Shown here piece after piece: positions 1-5,668 of a stretch of 5,911 nucleotides of DNA. Made by a program: the position numbers and the translations under genes. This stretch comes from UBA9732 sp031935845 (GTDB taxonomy: Bacteria > Spirochaetota > Spirochaetia > Sphaerochaetales > Sphaerochaetaceae). The notes beneath the pieces are model-generated. The model was not told where the DNA came from and did no database searches. It saw only the letters and a program-made list of their open reading frames with translations. The first letter of the stretch is position 1. Each line of letters begins with the position of its first letter. Location of the stretch: positions 1 to 5,911 of the forward strand of contig JAJBWA010000017.1 in the NCBI GenBank assembly GCA_031935845.1, written 5' to 3'.

Positions 1-1
1 A

Positions 2-283
2 GATTCCCCTCACAGGGTGATGCGCATGCAGGAATCACGTGAGTATTCCTGCTTCGGAAAGGAGATAGAACCGGCCTCCTGCACCGGACGTGAGCGGGGA
101 TCGGTCACCATCGACAACATCAACTACAAGAGGTATTCGGGGGAGATTCAGATCGTGCGTCAGACGTTGCCCGCTGATGAAAGGGTAAACGTCATCGGCC
201 GGATTCCCGAAAAGTACCTCCTGCTTCTTGACTCAATCCCCAACAACGCTAGAATAAGGCTGATTTCGGAAATACAACGATGA
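2..283 (+). CDS. Unrecognised protein, C-terminal part (5' end outside window)
   Basis: I do not recognise this protein. The frame is open from base 2, with no stop before the first possible start (GTG at 17, ATG at 20), and no clear Shine-Dalgarno precedes those codons. It is therefore most likely the tail of a longer gene entering from the left. Codon use looks genuinely coding, with many C- or G-ending codons such as ATC, GAC, AAC, TAC and AAG, as in the genes downstream. The visible part is soluble and charged. It has a beta-rich middle (around SVTIDNINYKRYSGEIQIV) and ends in a leucine-rich, helix-like tail (PEKYLLLLDSIPNNARIRL). There is no membrane segment and no metal or nucleotide motif. 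Its stop overlaps the start of the transporter gene as ATGA (280-283), which places it in the same transcript. The alternative is a complete small protein of about 87 residues starting at 17 or 20, which is less likely. Confidence 0.6.
   Translation, partial: DSPHRVMRMQESREYSCFGKEIEPASCTGRERGSVTIDNINYKRYSGEIQIVRQTLPADERVNVIGRIPEKYLLLLDSIPNNARIRLISEIQR
28..52. repeat. Perfect 8-bp inverted repeat (hairpin candidate)
   Basis: The arms GCAGGAAT (28-35) and ATTCCTGC (45-52) are perfect reverse complements around a 9-base loop that contains CACGTG. The repeat lies inside the open frame of the truncated first gene, so it may be a chance result of coding sequence. As RNA it would form a stable hairpin. 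No T-tract follows, so it is not an intrinsic terminator. Function unknown. Confidence 0.4.
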
Positions 284-1185
284 AAAAAGGTCAGCTGTTC
301 GGTAGTCTCATTCTTGTTTTCGTGGCCATGATCTGGGGTACGTCTTTTGCAGTACAGCGCGCCGGCATGGAACATATCCAGCCCGTTACGTTCACGGCTG
401 CACGCATGACGCTGGCTGCGGTTGCAGTAGGCATAGTGGCGCTGCTTCAGAAGGATGATTCCTCTTCTCCCGGGGAACGCATCAGTCTGAGACGCACCAA
501 CCTCTTAGGCGGCTTGTTCTGCGGACTGTTCCTTGTCTCGGGAAGTATTTTCCAGCAGATAGGTATAGTGAATACCTCGGCCGGAAAGGCCGGTTTCATC
601 ACCGCGCTGTACATCCTGCTTGTCCCTGTCTTCAGCTTCATCCTGTTCCGCAGGAAATATCCATGGCTGGTGTGGGTTGCGGTCCTTATCGGGATTGCCG
701 GCATGTACCTGATGTGTATGAACGAAAGCTTCACACTGGCCGGAAGCGATATCCTTATCATCATCTGCGCATTCACGTTCACAGGCCACATTCTCTGCTG
801 CGACTACTACGTCAAGAGAGGAAACGCCATCCGCATCTCGGCAGTCCAGATGGCAGTAACTGCTGCAATCTCATGGATATTTGCCTTCATAATGGAGACC
901 CCGAGCATTGATCAGATCAGATCAGCCGCGATTCCGATCCTGTACTGCGGTCTGGTTTCCGGTGGAATAGGGTTCACTCTCCAGCTTGTGGCTCAGAAAT
1001 ACTCCGATCCTACGGTCGCATCCCTTCTTATGAGCCTGGAATCGGTCTTTGCCGCAATCGGTGGTGCCGTGATCCTGCATGAGCGCATGAGTGCCCGTGA
1101 ACTCATCGGATGTGTCATCATGTTCAGCGCCATCATAATCGTCCAGATTCCCGTGAAGGGAAAAAAGCGGAGTCCGGGATGCTGA
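280..1185 (+). CDS. EamA/DMT-superfamily membrane transporter
   Basis: This is a predicted inner-membrane exporter or permease of the drug/metabolite transporter superfamily. The 301-residue length and about ten hydrophobic segments (near 8-24, 35-56, 74-95, 103-123, 128-146, 154-174, 185-205, 216-236, 246-266, 274-291) match the duplicated five-helix EamA architecture. Helix 1 carries the family hallmark WGTSFAV (19-25). The second repeat carries the typical segment with LESVFAAIGGAVILHE (253-268) followed by a Leu-Ile-Gly helix. A basic tail (KGKKR) lies on the likely cytoplasmic side. The start is ATG 280, inside the preceding stop (ATGA). It has little Shine-Dalgarno of its own, so translation probably depends on re-initiation from the upstream gene. 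The 3' end overlaps the GNAT gene by 7 bases. Family members move amino acids, metabolites, nucleotide sugars or drugs, and the substrate cannot be told from sequence. Family assignment is strong, substrate unknown. Confidence 0.9.
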   Translation: MKKGQLFGSLILVFVAMIWGTSFAVQRAGMEHIQPVTFTAARMTLAAVAVGIVALLQKDDSSSPGERISLRRTNLLGGLFCGLFLVSGSIFQQIGIVNTSAGKAGFITALYILLVPVFSFILFRRKYPWLVWVAVLIGIAGMYLMCMNESFTLAGSDILIIICAFTFTGHILCCDYYVKRGNAIRISAVQMAVTAAISWIFAFIMETPSIDQIRSAAIPILYCGLVSGGIGFTLQLVAQKYSDPTVASLLMSLESVFAAIGGAVILHERMSARELIGCVIMFSAIIIVQIPVKGKKRSPGC

Positions 1186-1634
1186 TCAGGGAAGTTTCCG
1201 ATAACAGGCGGGACTACATGCCGCTGCTACTGCTGGCGGACGAGCAGGAGAGCATGATAGAGCGCTACATTGACCACGGGACCATGTATGTACTTGAGGA
1301 GGATGGGGAAGTCCGGGCGGAATGCGTGGTGACCGATGAAGGCAACGGCATTCTGGAGATCCAGAGTCTTGCAGTGGCAGAGGAATACCAACGTTACGGT
1401 TACGGAAGGGAGATGATCCGCTTCATAGTCAGGCACTATCATGATGAATACAGTACCCTCAAGGTCTGCACCGGAGACAGCCCGCTGACCGTACCGTTCT
1501 ATGAAAGCTGTGGGTTTGCAATATACGACAAAACCAAGGATTATTTCATCGAGCATTATGACCATCCCATCTTTGAGGGCGGCAGACGGCTCAGGGACAG
1601 GGTCTGTATGAAGATGGACCTCAAGGTGAAATGA
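1179..1634 (+). CDS. GNAT-family N-acetyltransferase
   Basis: This is a 151-residue cytoplasmic acetyltransferase that would transfer the acetyl group of acetyl-CoA to an amine. The acetyl-CoA pyrophosphate-binding motif Q71-R-Y-G74-Y-G76 (Q-x-x-G-x-G) follows the beta-4 strand ILEIQSLAV (58-66). The late motif FYESCGF (107-113) is the usual GNAT beta-6/7 splay with its conserved tyrosine. The C-terminal RVCMKMDL (141-148) resembles the closing strand in many small GNATs of anaerobic bacteria. ATG 1179 is chosen because GCGGAG (1167-1172) sits 6 bases upstream. The frame is open further upstream, but a longer form would extend deep into the transporter gene. It overlaps the transporter end by 7 bases and meets the next acetyltransferase at 1631-1634. 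The acceptor could be a protein N-terminus, an amino acid, a polyamine or a drug. The family is clear, the substrate is not. Confidence 0.88.
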   Translation: MLIREVSDNRRDYMPLLLLADEQESMIERYIDHGTMYVLEEDGEVRAECVVTDEGNGILEIQSLAVAEEYQRYGYGREMIRFIVRHYHDEYSTLKVCTGDSPLTVPFYESCGFAIYDKTKDYFIEHYDHPIFEGGRRLRDRVCMKMDLKVK

Positions 1635-1640
1635 TTAGTG

Positions 1641-1645
1641 AGGAG
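1641..1645 (+). promoter_or_regulatory. Shine-Dalgarno deciding the AAC(3) start
   Basis: AGGAG lies 6 bases before ATG 1652, an ideal spacing. The competing start ATG 1631 overlaps the previous stop (ATGA) and has only AAGGTGA about 4 bases upstream. The site favours 1652, while the overlap habit of this operon favours 1631. Confidence 0.6.
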
Positions 1646-1651
1646 ATGAAC

Positions 1652-2461
1652 ATGACCAATACGAAACAGGTAGTGACACGTAACGACATAATCAATTCCT
1701 TACAGACTCTGGGATTAGGTAAGGGAGACATCGTGATCGTACATGCATCCTTGTCAAAGATGGGGTATGTCTGCGGCGGTGCGCAGTCAGTGATAGAGGC
1801 TCTCACCGAGACAGTAGGTACGGAAGGAACCATCGTCATGCCAGCTCAGTCATGGAAGAACCTGGATCCAGAGGATGGCGTGCACTGGGAGGTTGCGGAA
1901 AGTGACTGGGACATCATACGCAGGAACTGGCCTGCCTATGACAAGAACATCACGCCTACAAACACCATGGGTGCCGTGGCGGAGATGTTCCGCCAATGGC
2001 CCGGTGCGGTCAGAAGCGATCATCCCGCAAGATCATTCGCCGCCTGGGGAAGGCATGCGGAGTACATCGTATCCGGTCATGATCTCAGTGACATATTCGG
2101 CGAGACTTCCCCGCTGGGAAAGCTCTACGGGCTCGGTGCAAAGGTCCTTCTCATGGGCGTGGGCTATGACAAGAACACATCGCTTCATCTTGCTGATGTC
2201 AGGGCCTCATATCCCGGAAAGCACGATGTCGTTGAACACAGCGCGGTGATGGAGAACGGGAAGAGGGTCTGGAAGGCATATGAGACCCTTTTTGTCGACG
2301 GCGAGCATTTCGTGCAGATAGGCGAGGCCTTCGAGAAGGAGAACCATGTGAGTATGACCGATCTCGGGCAGGCTGTCCTAAGGCTCATGGACCAGAGGAC
2401 GCTTGTGGACTTTGCCGTCAAATGGATTGAAGCCAACCGTGGACAGGAGCAGAAATCATGA
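1652..2461 (+). CDS. AAC(3)/YokD-family N-acetyltransferase
   Basis: This belongs to the aminoglycoside 3-N-acetyltransferase family (Antibiotic_NAT fold, the AAC(3) and B. subtilis YokD group), which transfers acetyl from acetyl-CoA to an amine and is unrelated to GNAT. From ATG 1652 it has 269 residues, the usual family length. In order it shows the N-terminal helix (ITQ-like RNDIINSLQTLGL), GDIVIVHASLSKMG (about 25-38), GTIVMP (59-64), HPARSFAAWG (124-133) and NTSLHLAD (175-182). The last two hold the family's conserved histidines, here H124 and H179, so the active site looks intact. The alternative start ATG 1631 adds seven residues. The stop overlaps the next gene as ATGA (2458-2461). 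Known members include true aminoglycoside resistance enzymes and proteins of unknown substrate. Nothing here proves drug resistance, but its place beside a GNAT and a DMT exporter fits detoxification. Confidence 0.88.
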   Translation: MTNTKQVVTRNDIINSLQTLGLGKGDIVIVHASLSKMGYVCGGAQSVIEALTETVGTEGTIVMPAQSWKNLDPEDGVHWEVAESDWDIIRRNWPAYDKNITPTNTMGAVAEMFRQWPGAVRSDHPARSFAAWGRHAEYIVSGHDLSDIFGETSPLGKLYGLGAKVLLMGVGYDKNTSLHLADVRASYPGKHDVVEHSAVMENGKRVWKAYETLFVDGEHFVQIGEAFEKENHVSMTDLGQAVLRLMDQRTLVDFAVKWIEANRGQEQKS

Positions 2462-3180
2462 AAGAGTCCATGACGGTTTGCGCAACAGACAACGAAATCA
2501 GGCAACAGCTTCTGGGCATGAGGGATGAGAAGTATGCATCGTTCCAGGCCAAGCTGATTCCCGGAATCGACCCCGATGCGGTAATGGGGGTGCGCACTCC
2601 ACAGCTGAGATCCTATGCAAAGAAGCTTGTCAAGGAAGATGCGGCCGGGGAATTCCTCAAACACCTTCCGCATGAATACTTTGACGAGACACAGCTGCAT
2701 GCCTTCATCATCTCCGAGATTAAGGATTTTGACGAATGTATGGCTGAGATAAACAGGTTCCTTCCGTTTGTTGACAACTGGGCAACCTGTGACCAGCTGT
2801 CACCCAAGGTGTTCGGAAAACACAAGGACCGGTTGCTGCCACAGATCATCAACTGGATGAAATCAGATGAAACCTACACAATCAGGTTCGGAATAGGGAT
2901 GCTGATGCAGCACTATCTGGATGAGGATTTCAGGCCGGAATACCCTCGGCTGGTGGCGGAAATCAGATCTGAAGAATACTATGTGAACATGATGATCGCC
3001 TGGTATTTCGCCACGGCGCTTGCAAAGCAGTATCAGGCCGTGCTGCCGTTCATTCAGGACAGGAAACTGGATGTCTGGACGCACAACAAGACAATCCAGA
3101 AGGCTGTGGAGAGCTACAGGATAACCGATTCCCGTAAGGAATACCTCAAGAGCCTGAAGTGCACCAAAGGAGAGAAGTGA
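2458..3180 (+). CDS. AlkD-like DNA alkylation repair protein
   Basis: This is a predicted DNA glycosylase of the AlkC/AlkD HEAT-like-repeat family, which releases N3- and N7-alkylated purines. It has 240 residues, close to the size of B. cereus AlkD. The helical repeats run through most of the protein. The AlkD active-site residues W109, D113, R148 and W187 have clear counterparts in W108 and D112 (in DNWATCDQ), R143 (in TIRFGIG) and W182 (in MIAWYFATALAK), with similar spacing. The C-terminal half, with WTHNKTIQKAVESYRI (207-222), is typical of the family in gut anaerobes. ATG 2458 is preceded by AGGAG with 8 bases of spacing and overlaps the AAC(3) stop. ATG at codon 5 is a weaker alternative. 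The stop shares its last base with the start of the kinase-like gene. Family members without base-excision activity exist, so activity is likely but not certain. Confidence 0.92.
   Translation: MKESMTVCATDNEIRQQLLGMRDEKYASFQAKLIPGIDPDAVMGVRTPQLRSYAKKLVKEDAAGEFLKHLPHEYFDETQLHAFIISEIKDFDECMAEINRFLPFVDNWATCDQLSPKVFGKHKDRLLPQIINWMKSDETYTIRFGIGMLMQHYLDEDFRPEYPRLVAEIRSEEYYVNMMIAWYFATALAKQYQAVLPFIQDRKLDVWTHNKTIQKAVESYRITDSRKEYLKSLKCTKGEK
3166..3172 (+). promoter_or_regulatory. Shine-Dalgarno for the kinase-like gene
   Basis: AAAGGAG sits 7 bases before ATG 3180, inside the end of the AlkD-like gene. It decides the start of the kinase-like protein against the upstream in-frame GTG at 3159. Confidence 0.8.
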
Positions 3181-3707
3181 TGGATAAGCTTGCCGTCTGC
3201 GGAAAAGAGTACACGATCATCAGGCTGCTCGGCCACGGGAAGGGAGGGTATTCCTACCTTGCCGAGAGCAACGGTATGCAGGTAGTGCTCAAGCAGATCC
3301 ATCACGAGGCGTGTGATTATTACAGCTTCGGAAACAAGATAGAGGCTGAAAACAATGACTATTGCCGCCTGAAGAATGCAGGAATCAGGATTCCCGAGAT
3401 GCTGGCCATCGATTTTGAGACCGAGCGCATAGTCAAGCAGTACATCGACGGTCCCACCATTTTTGACTTGGTGCGCGACGGCATCTCCGTGGAGCCTTAT
3501 CTGGAGCAGGTGAGGCAAATGGCCAGTCAGGCCAAAGAAGTAGGGCTGAACATCGATTATTTCCCAACAAACTTCGTGATTCAGGACGGCCAGATCTGGT
3601 ATGTGGACTATGAGTGCAACACCTACATGGATGAGTGGAATTTCGAGAACTGGGGAATAAAATACTGGTCCCGGACGCCTGAGTTCGTGGAATATCTTTC
3701 CCTCTGA
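3180..3707 (+). CDS. Minimal protein-kinase-fold protein
   Basis: This is a soluble 175-residue protein with a complete set of kinase-fold ATP-site residues in the expected order. It has a glycine loop G18-H-G20-K-G22-G-Y-S, the VLK lysine K38, candidate helix-C glutamates E55/E57, a catalytic loop NIDYFPTN with D126 and N131 (the D-x4-N spacing of HRDxxxxN), and the metal aspartate D143 in VDYE, 12 residues after N131. The HRD histidine position holds N124, and a proline-asparagine pair as in RIO, Bud32 and sugar or antibiotic kinases is present (P129...N131). Only 32 residues follow D143, so most of the usual C-lobe is missing. It is far shorter than ordinary Ser/Thr kinases (about 260 residues) and closer to Bud32-like minimal kinases. 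The stop codon is clean and no frameshift is visible. It could phosphorylate a protein or a small molecule. Start is TGATG, coupled to the AlkD-like gene. Kinase fold is well supported, target unknown. Confidence 0.8.
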   Translation: MDKLAVCGKEYTIIRLLGHGKGGYSYLAESNGMQVVLKQIHHEACDYYSFGNKIEAENNDYCRLKNAGIRIPEMLAIDFETERIVKQYIDGPTIFDLVRDGISVEPYLEQVRQMASQAKEVGLNIDYFPTNFVIQDGQIWYVDYECNTYMDEWNFENWGIKYWSRTPEFVEYLSL

Positions 3708-3728
3708 ACGGTGACGATGACTTTATCT

Positions 3729-3751
3729 TTTCGATACAAATTCCATCGAAA
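3729..3751. repeat. 7-bp inverted repeat upstream of promoter
   Basis: TTTCGAT (3729-3735) and ATCGAAA (3745-3751) are perfect reverse complements with a 9-base spacer. The right arm ends one base before the -35 candidate at 3753. It could be a repressor or activator site for the downstream pair. It could also be a weak terminator of the upstream six-gene run, but the stem is AT-rich and no clean T-tract follows. Confidence 0.4.
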
Positions 3752-3752
3752 G

Positions 3753-3780
3753 TTGCCTTTTGATGTTGGCTTGGTATAAA
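3753..3780 (+). promoter_or_regulatory. Extended -10 sigma-70-type promoter
   Basis: The -35 candidate TTGCCT (3753-3758, 4 of 6 consensus bases) and -10 box TATAAA (3775-3780, 5 of 6) are 16 bases apart. A TGG directly before the -10 makes an extended TGnTATAAA. Transcription would begin near 3787, giving a leader of about 29 bases before ATG 3816. It lies in the only long gap of the window, as expected for a separate transcription unit. Confidence 0.6.
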
Positions 3781-3804
3781 CTGGGTCAAGCACTGAGGGG
3801 AGAG

Positions 3805-3810
3805 AGGAGG
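3805..3810 (+). promoter_or_regulatory. Shine-Dalgarno of the phosphodiesterase gene
   Basis: AGGAGG sits 5 bases before ATG 3816. It is the only full six-base match to the Shine-Dalgarno consensus I noticed upstream of a gene here, and supports efficient independent initiation. Confidence 0.8.
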
Positions 3811-3815
3811 AGCTG

Positions 3816-4826
3816 ATGGCTTCTGGATTCTTTGGAAGGCGATGGGTCAGGGTAGTCCTGATTATTCTGGCTGTAATTGCAGTACTGGCGCTTTCGCTGG
3901 TGATAGCGTTGTGCATTGCCTACGGACACAGATCGGATCCTTCTGATGTGAAGCATTACCAGACCACCAATCCGTTCATAGCAGAGAATGGCTCCCTGAT
4001 TGTCGCGCACCGTGCAGGTGCAGGAATCGCCCCTGAGGCTACGATGATGGGCTTCCGGCTGTGCATTGAAGATCCGGACTTTGATGTGGACCTAGTCGAA
4101 TTCGACCTCCATATCACCAAGGACAATATCCTTGTGCTCCTGCATGATGAAGACCTTGACAGGGTGTCCGACTGCCAGGAGGTGTTCGGCAAGGAAGGCT
4201 GCCGTCCGGAGGATTACACCTTTGAAGAACTGCGGCAGCTTAACATGGGCGCCAAGTTCGTCACTGATGACGGAAAGAAACCGTATGCAGGGCTCAAGGG
4301 AGATGCAGTTCCCGATGAACTGAAGGTCCTGAGCCTTGATATGATACTGGATTATCTGGAGAGCATGGGATGCCGGGCCATCATCGAGGTAAAGAACAGC
4401 GGAGAACTCGGCAAACGTAGCGTTGACATCCTGTACAGGACCCTGAAGGAGAGGAACATGCTTGACAGCGTGTTGTTCGGAACCTTCGACAAGGAGATTG
4501 CACGCTACAAGGATGAAGCATATCCGGACCTCATCCGCTGTGCATACGGGATGGAGGTGTTCGTGTTCTACCTCAATGCCATCTTCGGCCTCAGGAACTA
4601 TGATCCGGATTTCGGTGTGCTTGCGTTGCCTTTCCATGAGGAATCCGATCTTCACTTCAACCTGGGCACGGCCACTCTTGTCAACTACGCCCATGCGCAT
4701 GACATCGCAGTACAGTACTGGACCGTGAACGATGCAGAGGAGATGGAGTATCTCATGAGCATCGGCGCCGACGGAATCACCACGGACTATCCGGATGTGG
4801 CATATGATGTCAGGGAGGACAAATGA
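3816..4826 (+). CDS. Membrane-anchored glycerophosphodiester phosphodiesterase
   Basis: This would hydrolyse glycerophosphodiesters (deacylated phospholipid head groups or teichoic-acid-like polymers) to glycerol 3-phosphate and an alcohol, using a divalent metal. It has 336 residues. One hydrophobic helix (about 11-36) follows RRWVR, so by the positive-inside rule the catalytic TIM barrel probably faces outward. The GDPD signatures are H65-R66 with P73-E74 (HR...PE), E95 and D97 in EFDLHITKDN, H110-D111, the barrel glutamate and lysine E191/K193 in IIEVK, and W302 in VQYWTVND followed by GADGITTDYP (317-326). An insert between about 113 and 170, rich in charged residues, is typical of the family. 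No lipobox is seen, so it is an anchor rather than a lipoprotein. It has its own promoter and Shine-Dalgarno. The stop overlaps the next gene (ATGA, 4823-4826). The exact substrate is not determinable. Confidence 0.93.
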   Translation: MASGFFGRRWVRVVLIILAVIAVLALSLVIALCIAYGHRSDPSDVKHYQTTNPFIAENGSLIVAHRAGAGIAPEATMMGFRLCIEDPDFDVDLVEFDLHITKDNILVLLHDEDLDRVSDCQEVFGKEGCRPEDYTFEELRQLNMGAKFVTDDGKKPYAGLKGDAVPDELKVLSLDMILDYLESMGCRAIIEVKNSGELGKRSVDILYRTLKERNMLDSVLFGTFDKEIARYKDEAYPDLIRCAYGMEVFVFYLNAIFGLRNYDPDFGVLALPFHEESDLHFNLGTATLVNYAHAHDIAVQYWTVNDAEEMEYLMSIGADGITTDYPDVAYDVREDK

Positions 4827-5641
4827 GGAAATACACGCTGCCCATCCTGATGCTTCTGATTTTCGAGACGGTTGCCGTCACGCTCTGGCTGACCAAGGAC
4901 AACCTGTTCTATCTGTTCAACTTCAGCTACATCGGAATGTCCATTTCGCTGGGCCTGTTCCTTTACGTGCGCAAGTATAAGCACGCAAGAAGGGTAGTCC
5001 AGCTCCTGGTAGGTCTGTACATGCTCGTTTACCTGGGCCTTATCTGCAATGAGAACATGCAGATAGAGGGATTCTGGTACTATCTGTTCACCGGAGTGTT
5101 CGAGGCCGCTACAATCCACTATGCCGTGGCAAAGATTTTCGGACCGCTGATTTTCGGAAGAGGGTGGTGCGGCTACGCCTGCTGGACGGCCATGGTGCTT
5201 GATTTCCTGCCGTACAAGACTCCGGCGGGGCCGAGGAAGAAGATCGGTTGGATCAGATACATCACGTTTGCGGCATCGCTTGTATTTGTGGCCGCTCTGT
5301 TCCTGGCAGAAGTGGGTAACATCGAGCGCATCATGTTCTGGGCATTCGTCATCGGCAATGTCCTGTACTACGCCACGGGAATCATCCTGGCCTTTGCATT
5401 CAAGGACAACCGCGCCTTCTGCAAGTACATCTGCCCCATAACGGTGTTCCTCAAGCCCATGAGCTACTTTGCCCTGACACGCGTCAAGTGCGACAAGAGC
5501 AAGTGCATTAGCTGTGGCAAGTGCCGCCGCGTGTGCCCCATGGATGTCGATGTCACGGACAACTCCAGAAAGCGAGAGAACGGAACCGAATGCATTCTTT
5601 GCATGGAATGTGTGAAAAACTGCCCGAAGAATGCTCTCTGA
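4823..5641 (+). CDS. Polytopic 4Fe-4S membrane protein, NapH/YccM-like
   Basis: This is a 272-residue integral membrane electron-transfer protein of the NapH/NosR/YccM group. Hydrophobic segments lie near 5-23, 28-49, 58-76, 84-108, 145-163 and 170-192. Two paired cysteine motifs follow family pattern: GRGWCGYAC (112-120; C116, C120) and FCKYICP (199-205; C200, C204). The C-terminal tail is a double-cubane ferredoxin domain, C228-x2-C231-x2-C234-x3-C238-P and C257-x2-C260-x2-C263-x3-C267-P, so two [4Fe-4S] clusters are expected, on the cytoplasmic side by analogy. In the first motif a tryptophan (W121) stands where NapH and NosR usually have proline. No reductase partner is encoded in the window, so the electron donor and acceptor are unknown. 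ATG 4823 has GGGAGG (4813-4818) four bases upstream and overlaps the phosphodiesterase stop, implying coupled translation. Confidence 0.88.
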   Translation: MRKYTLPILMLLIFETVAVTLWLTKDNLFYLFNFSYIGMSISLGLFLYVRKYKHARRVVQLLVGLYMLVYLGLICNENMQIEGFWYYLFTGVFEAATIHYAVAKIFGPLIFGRGWCGYACWTAMVLDFLPYKTPAGPRKKIGWIRYITFAASLVFVAALFLAEVGNIERIMFWAFVIGNVLYYATGIILAFAFKDNRAFCKYICPITVFLKPMSYFALTRVKCDKSKCISCGKCRRVCPMDVDVTDNSRKRENGTECILCMECVKNCPKNAL

Positions 5642-5653
5642 CGGCCGTTTCTG

Positions 5654-5662
5654 TGCTATGCT
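5654..5662 (+). promoter_or_regulatory. Extended -10 candidate for a leaderless transcript
   Basis: TGCTATGCT fits TGnTAnnnT, an extended -10 with 4 of 6 core matches. It ends 6 bases before ATG 5669, so transcription starting 7 bases past the box would begin on the A of the ATG. No convincing -35 is seen about 17 bases upstream. Confidence 0.35.
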
Positions 5663-5668
5663 TTCCCT

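Noticed and set aside
58..80. AAAGGAG (58-64) with a possible anti-Shine-Dalgarno CTCCT (76-80), like a regulated start
   Set aside because: No ATG, GTG or TTG lies at suitable spacing after the purine box, and the frame simply continues through it.
910..925. Three tandem GATCA pentamers, a possible slippage (phase-variation) site in the transporter gene
   Set aside because: Three copies are too few for frequent slippage, and the stretch encodes an ordinary loop (IDQIRS).
1110..1178. Upstream extension of the GNAT frame to 1110
   Set aside because: The added residues are the shifted reading of the transporter's last helix, and ATG 1179 has a Shine-Dalgarno.
2185..2700. Minus-strand open frame (171 codons) across the AAC(3)/AlkD-like junction
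   Set aside because: It spans two well-supported plus-strand genes, has no Shine-Dalgarno that I can see, and gives a composition-biased product.
3159..3179. GTG 3159 as start of the kinase-like protein
   Set aside because: The AAAGGAG at 3166-3172 lies after it and is ideally placed for ATG 3180.
4092..4700. Long minus-strand open frame (202 codons) opposite the phosphodiesterase
   Set aside because: The plus strand encodes a clear GDPD with all catalytic residues. The antisense product matches no recognisable family and follows from codon bias.
5641..5648. ACGGCCGT palindrome after the ferredoxin gene, as a terminator
   Set aside because: There is no loop and no T-tract of useful length, so it cannot form an intrinsic terminator.
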